Source of the DNA: F1-120-MAGs238 sp964484185
GTDB taxonomy: Bacteria > Planctomycetota > Phycisphaerae > Phycisphaerales > UBA1924
Direction of reading: 5' to 3'
NCBI GenBank assembly: GCA_964484185.1
Contig: CAZAEQ010000001.1
Coordinates: 204,473 to 268,472 of the forward strand
Length of the DNA stretch: 64,000 bases
Shown here piece after piece: positions 43,833 through 52,672 of this stretch (the first letter of the stretch is position 1; every line of letters starts with the position of its first letter). Made by a program: the position numbers and the translations under genes. Below the pieces are notes generated by a model. The model did no database searches and was not told the origin of the DNA. It saw only the letters and a list, made by a program, of their open reading frames with translations.

Positions 43833-45413
43833 TCAGCAGCCAACGCTGAACGCATCGACGAAATCGAGGTAGTCAAAGAAGTCGATTGAGCCGTCGCCAT
43901 TGAAATCTGACTCAGGCGACAGCGAGCTGAAGGAATCTACAAAATCGAGATAGTCAAAGAAGTCGACTTCGCCATCGCCGTTGAAGTCTGCATCGCAATC
44001 AGAAATAACGGTATCTGAGTAGACTGTGATGTTGTCGAGCGAGATGCTCTGCCCGCCAAATCGAAGTCCAAAGATGGGCCACGGATCGACGTCAAAGGAG
44101 TCGCTATTGATTGTGAGACGTCCGCGAATGATCGGGCCATCCTGGCTTTCCACCTTGCTTGCGGAAATTCCGGGCGCAATCGCTGCGGGGATACTGGAAG
44201 TCGAACCGACGTACATAGTGGATCCGTTTACCTGCAGGTTTACCGGAGCTCCGGCATACTGGTAGTCGATTCGCACGCGCCTGATCGCAGCGTTGAACTG
44301 CATGTCCAGGTTCATGGAGTCCAGATTGCAGATGCGGCCAGATCCAAAATTCGCTCCCGCGTTCTGTATCGTCGCATTTCCGAAAGCGAGGACGCCATTT
44401 GGCCGCTGGAAACGCTCAACTGCGACAGTGCCGACGCTTTCGCCATTTCCGTCCGAACTGAAAAACGGATCGATATCAAAGAAGGGCGTTCCTGGAAGGA
44501 CGCCAGTTGAACTTCCAACGATTGTGCCTGTGGCAAATTGATCAAAGGTGGCAACGGCCACATTTGAAAGCGTGACATCGTCCATCAGCACAGCGTCTGA
44601 GCCAACGGCATCAGCTACAACACCGTTGTGCCCAATAAGCGGTCGACTTGGATCTGAATCGACAGCGCACAATGTATTGGCATCTGTTGAGTAAGGAGGA
44701 CACGCTCCAGCGCTGATCGCAATCGGTATTTTCACTGCGGGATCAGAAGCGCTCAAGGTCGATAGTGTTGCCAAAAGTGCGGTTCCCGATGAAGTTTCAT
44801 ACGTATCAAAAGTCAAGAAGTGCTGATCTTCGCATTGGGTGTAGAACATTGGTGAGACACGCAATTGAGTCGCGGAACTTAAGCAATCGCCGTTGAGCTT
44901 GAAGATTGTGACGGTGGTTGGATAGCCATTAGGAACAACCGTGGGATAGTAAGTTACGACCGCGGCGTAACCCGAGGAGACACCCGTAAGCACCCAGCCC
45001 TGAGATCCACCAGCCCAGTCAAGCTGGCCGCGGGAAACAAGGCCTGCCTTCTGAGGATTACCAGTGAGTTCAGTGTGATCAATGTTCACGGTCATGCGGC
45101 TGTCGCCGCGTTTATGTTTCTGCCCCGCAGTACGGAAGGCCCATGCCTCGCAATCCGAGACGGTTCCACCCGTAAAAAATCCTTCTCTGTCGCCTATCCA
45201 TTCGATCGGGAATCCGCCGCCAGATGGGATGCATGTTGTGCCAAGGTCTGTATGGGGTCGCGACAATGTGTGGCTGTTTGCAATGGTCCTTGGATATTTT
45301 GTAAGTGACCAGTCAAATGGCGAGGGCTCCTCGAATCGCTCGATATCAGCGACTGCCCCTGAAACCGTCGTCAAAAGGCTTGAAACGATGAGAAAATTGC
45401 GAAAGTAACTCAT
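43833..45413 (-). CDS. Secreted protein with GC-type dockerin tail, behind sigma factor and kinase genes
   Basis: 526 residues from the ATG at 45413, which follows AGGAG by 6 bases. The signal peptide covers about 1-22 (VSGAVAD). The body is beta-rich. Its second half holds AVAVE/GVLAFGNATIQNAGANFG-like segments and a VDPWPIFGLRFGGQSISLDNITVYS stretch typical of choice-of-anchor exported proteins. Residues 473-526 are the 54-residue dockerin, ending AFSVGC. It lies 131 bases downstream of the kinase gene on the same strand and could be a target or a co-transcribed product of that signalling pair. A strong terminator follows. Confidence 0.8.
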   Translation of the reverse strand: MSYFRNFLIVSSLLTTVSGAVADIERFEEPSPFDWSLTKYPRTIANSHTLSRPHTDLGTTCIPSGGGFPIEWIGDREGFFTGGTVSDCEAWAFRTAGQKHKRGDSRMTVNIDHTELTGNPQKAGLVSRGQLDWAGGSQGWVLTGVSSGYAAVVTYYPTVVPNGYPTTVTIFKLNGDCLSSATQLRVSPMFYTQCEDQHFLTFDTYETSSGTALLATLSTLSASDPAVKIPIAISAGACPPYSTDANTLCAVDSDPSRPLIGHNGVVADAVGSDAVLMDDVTLSNVAVATFDQFATGTIVGSSTGVLPGTPFFDIDPFFSSDGNGESVGTVAVERFQRPNGVLAFGNATIQNAGANFGSGRICNLDSMNLDMQFNAAIRRVRIDYQYAGAPVNLQVNGSTMYVGSTSSIPAAIAPGISASKVESQDGPIIRGRLTINSDSFDVDPWPIFGLRFGGQSISLDNITVYSDTVISDCDADFNGDGEVDFFDYLDFVDSFSSLSPESDFNGDGSIDFFDYLDFVDAFSVGC

Positions 45414-45544
45414 GCGAAGCTCCTGTTGGCGAGCTGAGAAATACAGCATGCGCCGACAGCGATTGGTCGAAGGGAAGTCGAATCTGTCCTCTCGCAAGCA
45501 AAAATTCTCAGAGCGATGATTCGGACTTGCATCATTCGGAATTG

Positions 45545-47338
45545 TCAATCGAGAAGCATCTTCAGCCGTCCAAGTTCCGAATCAAACCACTGGCGCGGGT
45601 GATCAGCGGGCAGCAGGTCGTACGCCGCTTTTGCAGAAGAATGTGCTCGACGCGCATCTTCAAGCCTCCCACAGCGCTGCCAGTGGAAGGCAATGACAAG
45701 CCAGGCATCGCATGCAAACGCCGAGTTCGTACCTTTGTCCTGATCTGCCACGCGTTCCAGTCCGGCGATTGCATCTGTTGCGAATTCACAGCCCTGCCAG
45801 ACACTCAAGACCCGGGCTTTGCAGGTTCGTCCTGCAAAGCGAATGCGACCCCTCTTGCTTCCCGCCATGTCGTAGCATCGGGTCGCAATCTCAAACTCGC
45901 CCGCGGCCTCTGCGACGAGCCCTGCCCGCAGTAGTTGCTCAGGGTCAGTGTCTCGCGGAATTTCTATTGATTGTGACTCGTTTCGTCGAATCTTGAGTGC
46001 ATTTGATTCAGTCGCCCATGCCGCTTGAGCATCGCCTGTCAGATAGATAAAGGAAGAGAGAAACCTTACTTCTTTGAGGCTCGCATCGGGTGGTCCGTCC
46101 AAGCGCAAATCTCTTACAAGTTGCCGCTCCGGTTGCGAGACAGGTTCGGCAATCGGCGCACTTCTTGAGTTGTGTGGTGGAGTTGGAGACGGCCAGAAGC
46201 TCCCAGCGAATGAAATTCCAAGTATACCGATTGCAAGAATTGCAAGCCACCAAACAACCCGTTTTCCGGTTTGCGCGGAGGAGCATTCGACGCTCTTTGA
46301 GTTCCGCCAACCTCTCAGCGCAGTTGCGAAATCTGCTGCCGTCGCGTATCGGATGGATGTTGTTCGCGCAAGCGCTCTTGCCACCGAATCTGCCAGCGAT
46401 GGCGGCACATCTGGACGAACTTCGCTGAGGAGCGGCGCATCGGTGAAGCAAATGCGGGTGCCGGCTTCGGACGCGGTGAGTCCGCCGAGAATGTGCGGGG
46501 GGTGGCCGCAGAGAAGTTCATAGAGAATTGCGCCAAGGGCGTAAATGTCACACCGATGATCGATGCCTTTGGCGTCTCCACCTATCTGCTCGGGCGCCAT
46601 GTACGGCAAAGTCCCAAGTATTCCGGCCCCCTCAGCGTAGAGCGTGGGTGCCGTCGCCCCTTCAACCGACACTCTTGCGAGTCCGAAATCCAGGATCTTG
46701 GGATGTCCGGCATCATCAACGACAATATTGGACGGCTTGAGATCGCGATGAATGACTCCCTGTTCGTGCGCATATTGGACCGCATCGGCGACTGTGGCCA
46801 CAAGCTCACACATGCGCCCAATATCGCGACCGGTCGATTTCGCGAAATCATCCAGGTGCGTACCTTTGGCATACTCAAAGGCTATAAACGGCTGACCTTC
46901 CGTGGTTCTTCCTGCGAAGTAGATGGCGGCAATTCCCGGGTGATTCAGTCGTCCCAGAGCCGCGGCTTCTCGAGCAAAAAGTGAGAGGCGGCGCTCCGAT
47001 GCACGCTGCCACTGCCGCATGAGTTTGAGCGCTATTGAGCGATTGGGCTCCAGCTGCTCGACCTCATAGACCACTGAGGTTGTGCCTTCGCCAATGACGC
47101 GTATGACACGCATGCCGGCGATTTCTGTCGGGAGGAGATTGGACTCAAGCGCACCTTGATCATCCCGAGCGACTCGCTGAACTTCGGCGATCAGGGCGTT
47201 GTCGACCTCATCCGCCCGGGCTCGAGCGGCACACTCTGAACATTCCTCAACATGGCGGCGCACGCGAAGTTCCTGCTCACCGCGCAGGGCACCTCCCAGG
47301 TACCTCTCCCAAGTTAGTTCGTCTGGACATTCGCTCAC
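45545..47338 (-). CDS. Serine/threonine protein kinase with N-terminal anti-sigma-type zinc finger
   Basis: 597 residues, GTG start overlapping the sigma factor stop (GTGA). Residues 29-36 carry His29-x3-Cys33-x2-Cys36, the zinc motif of ZAS anti-sigma domains. The kinase domain (about 77-345) has the Gly-rich loop IGEGTTSVV, Lys105, HRDLKPSN (Asp199, Asn204), DFG 217-219 and MAPE 247-250, so it should be active. One membrane helix lies at 361-382, followed by an outer TPR-like region to the C-terminus. The zinc finger and kinase are cytoplasmic and the tail extracytoplasmic, the layout of a receptor that controls its adjacent sigma factor. Confidence 0.92.
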   Translation of the reverse strand: MSECPDELTWERYLGGALRGEQELRVRRHVEECSECAARARADEVDNALIAEVQRVARDDQGALESNLLPTEIAGMRVIRVIGEGTTSVVYEVEQLEPNRSIALKLMRQWQRASERRLSLFAREAAALGRLNHPGIAAIYFAGRTTEGQPFIAFEYAKGTHLDDFAKSTGRDIGRMCELVATVADAVQYAHEQGVIHRDLKPSNIVVDDAGHPKILDFGLARVSVEGATAPTLYAEGAGILGTLPYMAPEQIGGDAKGIDHRCDIYALGAILYELLCGHPPHILGGLTASEAGTRICFTDAPLLSEVRPDVPPSLADSVARALARTTSIRYATAADFATALRGWRNSKSVECSSAQTGKRVVWWLAILAIGILGISFAGSFWPSPTPPHNSRSAPIAEPVSQPERQLVRDLRLDGPPDASLKEVRFLSSFIYLTGDAQAAWATESNALKIRRNESQSIEIPRDTDPEQLLRAGLVAEAAGEFEIATRCYDMAGSKRGRIRFAGRTCKARVLSVWQGCEFATDAIAGLERVADQDKGTNSAFACDAWLVIAFHWQRCGRLEDARRAHSSAKAAYDLLPADHPRQWFDSELGRLKMLLD

Positions 47339-47994
47339 GTACCCGGCTCCTGCGAATCGCGATCGGCATACTCATCATCCAATTGGCACAAGAGTTCGCG
47401 AATCCTTCTCAACATTCGCCGTTTGTTGAGGTAAACTGCATTTTCAGACATTCCAAGAGCAAGGGCTACTTGGGCAGCCGGAACGCCTTGAATGCAGAAA
47501 AGTCGAAACGCCTCCATTGAGTCCAATGAAACCTCTTGCGTCAACTGTGAAAAGCAACTTCGTAAGGCGAATTGCCGGTATTCAGTTTCCCAGATCGCTT
47601 CTCCTGGGTCATCGAGGAATGTCTCGGCACAGCCCTCACGCGCATCGCCGGCATTGCGAGCGGCGGAACGCCTCAGATTTGATAGCTGATTCCTGGCGAT
47701 TCCAAAAAGCCAGTTCCTCAGCCCCCCTTTTCGCCGGTCATATACACCGCGCGCATACGCCGCGGCGAATTCACACAAAGTCTGTTGCGCAACTTCTTCT
47801 GCTATCGACGAGTTCAGCCCGAGTTTCCGCAGGTAGCCAATCATCAGTGGTCTATGGCGATTGACAAATGTCGTCCACACTTCGCCGTTAGAACTGTCCG
47901 CGAGCCCATCGAGAATCTCGGTCGTAGTCCGCCAGCGAGTTTGAGGAGTTGCATTACTCACGAACTTAAAGCGTAGTCGATCGCAGGCCGGCAT
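47335..47994 (-). CDS. ECF-type RNA polymerase sigma factor
   Basis: 219 residues. Region 2 includes FVNRHRPLMIGYLRKLGLNSSIAEEVAQQTLCEFA and the RNWLFGIARNQL segment. Region 4 has SMEAFRLFCIQGVPAAQVALALGMSENAVYLNKRRMLRRI, a helix-turn-helix of the planctomycete ECF/SigZ-like kind. The start at 47994 is uncertain; a GTG 11 codons later fits the family better. The downstream kinase gene overlaps by 4 bases, and its ZAS-type finger may hold this sigma factor inactive. Confidence 0.88.
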   Translation of the reverse strand: MPACDRLRFKFVSNATPQTRWRTTTEILDGLADSSNGEVWTTFVNRHRPLMIGYLRKLGLNSSIAEEVAQQTLCEFAAAYARGVYDRRKGGLRNWLFGIARNQLSNLRRSAARNAGDAREGCAETFLDDPGEAIWETEYRQFALRSCFSQLTQEVSLDSMEAFRLFCIQGVPAAQVALALGMSENAVYLNKRRMLRRIRELLCQLDDEYADRDSQEPGT

Positions 47995-48217
47995 GCCTTG
48001 TTCATTCCAACCTGCTGCAATCCAAACATTTCAATCTTGAGCGTCAATAGCTACTGCGCCAACCCTCTCAAGGCGCCATGAAATCCGAAAGCTCAATTAG
48101 ATGAGTTTGGGTTTCAATAGCCGATTGGGCAGAATTCCATTTCTCAATGTCCTCGCCACCGCGTGAGTCGATTCCCGGCTGTTTGAGCACACTCCCACAA
48201 GCTGGTAGACTCTCACC

Positions 48218-49078
48218 ATGACCCTACTCGACTCACTTATCGAGAAGCACAAAATGCAGCAACATGCGGCGGCCATCAGGTCACTCGCGCGACCTTGCAT
48301 CAAAATTCACGCCGAGCGAACGCCGCAGGAACAGCTCTCGGCTTGGGAATCTCGTTTCGGCGGCATTCCCTACGTACCCAAAGGCACCGTGTGGCCCACA
48401 TGGGAAACAAAGGGCCTCTTGCCATTCTGGAGAACGAAGAAGCTCCTCCATCTTGCCACCATCAACTGTGCTGACGCGGCAGCGTGTGATGTCGAGGGCG
48501 TGCTGCCGCGAGAAGGACTTTTGCAGTTCTGGTATGCGGAAAATCAGCCGGCTGGATATGACCCCACACATCGTGGAGGGTTTCACGTTGACTACATCGC
48601 GCCCGGCACAGAACTGGAACTGGCCCAGCCGCCAAGAAAAACGAAGATCTTCGAATGCTGTAGCGTGGAATTTGTCCAAGGTGTATCACTGCCAAACTGG
48701 GAGTGGATCGAGGAGCATGCGGCCCAGCACAAAGAACTGTCCAGACTCGATGGTTACGAGGAAATCGAAAATGAGATACGAGTGGGTGGTCAGCATCAAA
48801 TGCTCGGACATGCAAACCTTTTCCAGGGTCCGATGGAGCTCCAATGCGAATTGGTCTCAAATGGTGTGTACTGCGGCGGTGCAAGCGTCTACAAAGATCG
48901 TCGCAAAGAGTTCGCTTCTGCCGCACTTGATTGGCGTGTACTCCTGGAACTGGACACCGATTTGAATGGCCCCGGCTGGATGTGGGGCGATCTGGGAACG
49001 CTCTACTACTGGATCAAGAAAGATGCACTGGCCACCCGCCAGTTCGAAAAATGCTGGGCAATAGCGCACTGGGCTTGA
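48218..49078 (+). CDS. YwqG-like (DUF1963) family protein
   Basis: 286 residues with no signal peptide. SRFGGIPYVPKGTVWPTWE is the family opening (FGGxPxxPxxxxWP), then LHLATINCADA, GQHQMLGHANLFQG and a final LLELDTDLNGPGWMWGDLGTLYYWIKKDAL, which match the HQxLG and WGDxGxxYFxI motifs of YwqG/DUF1963 proteins. The family is uncharacterised. Divergent from the sigma factor gene with 223 bases between; convergent with the collagen-like gene. Confidence 0.82.
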   Translation: MTLLDSLIEKHKMQQHAAAIRSLARPCIKIHAERTPQEQLSAWESRFGGIPYVPKGTVWPTWETKGLLPFWRTKKLLHLATINCADAAACDVEGVLPREGLLQFWYAENQPAGYDPTHRGGFHVDYIAPGTELELAQPPRKTKIFECCSVEFVQGVSLPNWEWIEEHAAQHKELSRLDGYEEIENEIRVGGQHQMLGHANLFQGPMELQCELVSNGVYCGGASVYKDRRKEFASAALDWRVLLELDTDLNGPGWMWGDLGTLYYWIKKDALATRQFEKCWAIAHWA

Positions 49079-49083
49079 TGAAA

Positions 49084-50796
49084 TCAAGGTTGCGAGCTGA
49101 CCGGCAAACGCGACGTCTTGTTGCGGAACCCAGCTGATTCTGGTGCGCCAAAAAGTTCCGGCCTGTAATACCGCCCCTTCATATCCCCGATCTTCGCAAC
49201 ATCATCCTTCGCCGGATGCGCCCGCATATACGCATCATTCCTGAGCGCAGTCACCTGCCAAGACACCGTCAATCCGGCCGGTCCACCCGCAATCCGAAAT
49301 TGATTGTTCGAAACCGTGCTCGCAATATGCAGCGACGGTGCAGCTCCCCCAACAGCAGTCAACTGATACGTCGGATCACTATTGATCGATTCAAAATACG
49401 CAGGCAGCGAAACCACAGCCTCTCCCACCGCATCTAGCGTGACATTCCCGCGATACGTGTTAAATGGAGACGGTCCCTCAGTCGTGTAGTGATGCAACGC
49501 CCGATTCGCCGGATCCAGCGGATGATCAATCACAAACTGCTTGTTTCCACTCGAAGCAAAATCTCCATCCGAGAACATGCCGTACCCATCCGCACTCGCG
49601 TTCGCTCCATACACACCAATCGTCTCCCCTGAATTCGCCGTCGCCAATCCATACACCGCCGATGCTCCCGCGGCATTGCTCTGCACCAATCCCCACACAC
49701 CAGTGGTAATTCTCGAAGTCGCAGAAGCCAGCCCATACACACCCGCAACTTCATCATTCGCCGCCGCAGCTTCACCTAGCACACCCGTCCCCGCGCCAGT
49801 TGTTGCAGCTGCATACCCCGATGTCCCAATTCCATCCGGCGAATCCGCTCGCCCCGAAACGCCATACGTCCCGCCGGTCGTCGCCGCGGCCCATCCATAC
49901 ACGCCGCGCCCCGTAGTGCTATCCGTTTGACCCTGCACGCCATACGCCGCACCCGAAGTCGATGATGCATATCCAACCACACCCACACCCGTCGAACTCG
50001 CCGAGCGTCCAAGCACACCAAACGCCGCGCCGCTCGCAAGCGAACTCGCAAAATATCCCGCGCGTGCCTGCGCTGTCTCAACATGCAACAAATACTGCGG
50101 CGCATTCGTTCCAATCCCGACATTGCCCGTCAAGTAATAAGCATTCGTCGCCGCAAGCAAAAATGGCGATGCCCCCGCCGGTCCCGCCGGCCCACTTGGC
50201 CCCGCCGGTCCCTGTGTTCCCGTGTTCCCTGCTGGCCCCATAGGTCCTATAGGTCCCATAGGTCCTATTGACCCCGGCTGCCCCGGCGCACCCGCGTTCC
50301 CCTGCGGTCCCATCGGCCCAGCCGGCCCCATCGGTCCCGCAGGTCCCATCGGACCAACCGGCCCCTCAGTACCCGACCCGCCACCATTCATTGCAAACAA
50401 CGCATACGGAACCGCAGTCAAAATCTGCCGCGGCGAAAGTGTCTGAAAAATCCCACTCCCTGCCGGTGATCGCACATCAATTTCCAAATACCGGCTCTGA
50501 CCATTAAACGCATTAGTTCCAAAGTCGAGCACCACCGTAAACCGTCCATCCAAAATCGCCGCACTTGGCGGCTGTATCTGCGACCCAATTTGCGTCCCAC
50601 CCACCGCCGAGTCATACAGCCGGAATCGCAGATCCGCCGTGCTGTTCACCACCACATCGTTTCGTTTGATCTCCCCTTGATAGGTGAAGCTCGACGAAGT
50701 TGCCGGGTCCTCCTGTGCCGCCGCTTGAGGCGCAATCCACGAACACGCCAAAAGTACAACTGCACAAACACAACGGCGGATGCAAATAGCTGCCAT
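49084..50796 (-). CDS. Secreted collagen-like protein with tail-fibre-like repeats
   Basis: 570 residues with a signal peptide (1-28, APQAAAQ). A beta-sandwich N-terminal domain (30-135) precedes about 23 Gly-X-Y triplets (GTEGPVGPMGPAGPMG and so on, residues about 140-210). A long array of about 20-residue repeats follows, of the GVxGxxxSxTGxGVxGxA kind, ending in a beta-rich C-terminal head. The arrangement resembles exported trimeric fibres or phage-tail-fibre-like proteins. The Gly-X-Y DNA contains short tandem units (GGTCCCATA-like) that may change in number. An adhesive or structural surface role is inferred. No dockerin or PEP-CTERM tail. Confidence 0.8.
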   Translation of the reverse strand: MAAICIRRCVCAVVLLACSWIAPQAAAQEDPATSSSFTYQGEIKRNDVVVNSTADLRFRLYDSAVGGTQIGSQIQPPSAAILDGRFTVVLDFGTNAFNGQSRYLEIDVRSPAGSGIFQTLSPRQILTAVPYALFAMNGGGSGTEGPVGPMGPAGPMGPAGPMGPQGNAGAPGQPGSIGPMGPIGPMGPAGNTGTQGPAGPSGPAGPAGASPFLLAATNAYYLTGNVGIGTNAPQYLLHVETAQARAGYFASSLASGAAFGVLGRSASSTGVGVVGYASSTSGAAYGVQGQTDSTTGRGVYGWAAATTGGTYGVSGRADSPDGIGTSGYAAATTGAGTGVLGEAAAANDEVAGVYGLASATSRITTGVWGLVQSNAAGASAVYGLATANSGETIGVYGANASADGYGMFSDGDFASSGNKQFVIDHPLDPANRALHHYTTEGPSPFNTYRGNVTLDAVGEAVVSLPAYFESINSDPTYQLTAVGGAAPSLHIASTVSNNQFRIAGGPAGLTVSWQVTALRNDAYMRAHPAKDDVAKIGDMKGRYYRPELFGAPESAGFRNKTSRLPVSSQP

Positions 50797-50943
50797 GACG
50801 ACTTCTCCAATTTCAGAGCAAAAAGCTCCTTTTCAGAAAGTCGGCCCGAAGTCAGCCCACCTTCAACGCCGATGACACAACAGGTTATAAGTACCCATTC
50901 GGCGCGTGCCGATCGGGCCAAACTCGGCCACATTTGCGCTCCA

Positions 50944-50989
50944 GCCTTCGGTCTTCCTAGTGCCCAATGCCTAGTGCCTGTACTGTCCA
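50944..50989. repeat. Intergenic ATGCCTA-type repeat, copy C
   Basis: GCCTTCGGTCTTC, three degenerate CTAGTGCC/CAATGCC units, then TGTACTGTCCA. It matches copy A at 37541 at both ends and lies 21 bases before the sthA gene. Confidence 0.6.
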
Positions 50990-51010
50990 CGGTATCTCGA
51001 ATGATCCAAC

Positions 51011-52417
51011 ATGCACACCTATGACCTCATCGTGATCGGATCCGGCGCTGGTGGACAGCGTGCTGCTATTGCCGCGGCCAAACTTGGCAAATCCGTCTGC
51101 GTCATCGAACGCGCTTCCACCGTCGGCGGCGCGATGATCAATACCGGCACCATCCCCAGCAAAGCCCTTCGCGAAGCAATCCTCACGCTCGGCGGCATCC
51201 GCCCGAATTCTTCTGACATCAACCAGACCCGTGCAACCCTCTTCCGCAATATCCTCGATTCCTGCCAGGAAGTCATTCGCGCTGAAGTTGCCACCATCGG
51301 TCGTCACTTTCGTAACAACGGCATCGAACTCATCTACGGCAACGCCAGCTTCGTAAACCCAACCACGGTCGCTGTGACAAGCGCAGGTTCTTCAACCCAA
51401 GTCACCGCTCCCAAAATCGTCATCGCCGTCGGCAGCGCGCCCGCCCGCCCAACCAATATCGAATTCGACGGCCACCACATCCTCACCAGCGATGAAGTCC
51501 TCGGCCTCACCTCTATCCCGCGCTCCATAATCGTCGTAGGTGGCGGCGTCATCGGCACAGAATACGCCTCCATGCTCGCGCTCCTGGGCGTCAAAGTCAC
51601 CCTCATCGAAGGCCGCCCCCGCCTCCTCGAATTCATCGACTCCGAAATCACCGAAGCCCTCCAGTACCACCTCCGCCAATCCGGCGTCACACTCCGCCTC
51701 GGCGAAAAAGTCGAACGCATGGGCCTGGTCGATTGCACCATCTCTCCCGGCTCTCCCTCGCGATGCTCGGTAGAAGCCACGCTCGAATCCGGCAAGGCCC
51801 TCAAAGCTGACTGCCTTCTCTACTGCATTGGTCGCCAGGGCTGCATTGCCGGACTCGGTCTTGAAGCCGCCGGCGTCACCGCTGACAATCGCGGCCGAAT
51901 AAAAGTTGATGAAAACTATCAAACTCAGGCTCCCGGCATCTACGCCGTTGGCGATGTCATCGGCTTCCCCGCCCTTGCCAGCACCAGCATGGAACAAGGC
52001 CGCATCGCCGCCTGCCACGCCTTCGGCCAGCCATGCGAATCCTTCGATGAACTTCTCCCCTATGGCATCTACGCCATCCCCGAAATCTCCATGGTCGGCT
52101 GGACCGAAGAACGCCTCACCGCCGCCGAAATTCCCTACGAAAGCGGCATAGCCCGCTACAAAGAAATCGCCCGCGGCCAGCTCCTGGGCGATGAAGTCGG
52201 CATGCTCAAACTCCTCATCCACCAGGACAGCCACACAGTCCTGGGCGTCCACGCCATCGGCACCAACGCCACCGAACTCATCCACATCGGCCAGACCGCC
52301 ATCGCCTTCAAAGCCACCGCCGAGTATTTCGTCAACACTGTCTTCAACTACCCAACCCTCGCGGAATGCTACAAAGTCGCCGCGATGAACGCGCTGAACA
52401 AGCTAAAAAACGTGTAG
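51011..52417 (+). CDS. sthA: Soluble pyridine nucleotide transhydrogenase SthA
   Basis: 468 residues of the class I pyridine nucleotide-disulfide oxidoreductase fold. FAD-binding VIGSGAGGQRAAIAAAKLG starts the protein, and the NAD(P)-binding GGGVIGTEYASMLALLGVKV and a YAVGDVIGFPALASTSMEQGR segment follow. The redox disulfide is absent: where lipoamide dehydrogenase has CxxxxC, the sequence reads MINTGTIPSKALRE, which is the SthA-type signature. It interconverts NADH and NADPH. Both the GTIPSKALR motif and the missing cysteines argue against a disulfide reductase. Confidence 0.92.
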   Translation: MHTYDLIVIGSGAGGQRAAIAAAKLGKSVCVIERASTVGGAMINTGTIPSKALREAILTLGGIRPNSSDINQTRATLFRNILDSCQEVIRAEVATIGRHFRNNGIELIYGNASFVNPTTVAVTSAGSSTQVTAPKIVIAVGSAPARPTNIEFDGHHILTSDEVLGLTSIPRSIIVVGGGVIGTEYASMLALLGVKVTLIEGRPRLLEFIDSEITEALQYHLRQSGVTLRLGEKVERMGLVDCTISPGSPSRCSVEATLESGKALKADCLLYCIGRQGCIAGLGLEAAGVTADNRGRIKVDENYQTQAPGIYAVGDVIGFPALASTSMEQGRIAACHAFGQPCESFDELLPYGIYAIPEISMVGWTEERLTAAEIPYESGIARYKEIARGQLLGDEVGMLKLLIHQDSHTVLGVHAIGTNATELIHIGQTAIAFKATAEYFVNTVFNYPTLAECYKVAAMNALNKLKNV

Positions 52418-52672
52418 CCAGTTTCAGTTTCACCATAGCGGAACTCAGACGCGCCCATCGTCCGAGAATTATCTCGAATTCATCTCACTTGATTTGCAAC
52501 CTTGCAAATCGTGCGCCATATTAGATAGGGAATTATCACTGCACGGAGCCGGGCGGCGGTGGTTCATCGTGTCAATCCCGGCAAGAGACTATTAAGTGCC
52601 CTCCGCTCGTGGCGAAGGTGTGTTGTCTGAACCGTTTCTGATTGATGAAAGACTGACACACGGAGTATTTCA

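Noticed and set aside
49084..50796. Prophage tail-fibre gene
   Set aside because: The protein has a signal peptide and no neighbouring phage structural, lysis or integrase genes, so a host surface protein is more likely.
51392..52285. Long minus-strand ORF (297 codons) opposite sthA
   Set aside because: Its product is Gly/Asp/Ala-rich without family motifs, while the plus strand holds complete SthA signatures; it is a shadow caused by high third-position GC.
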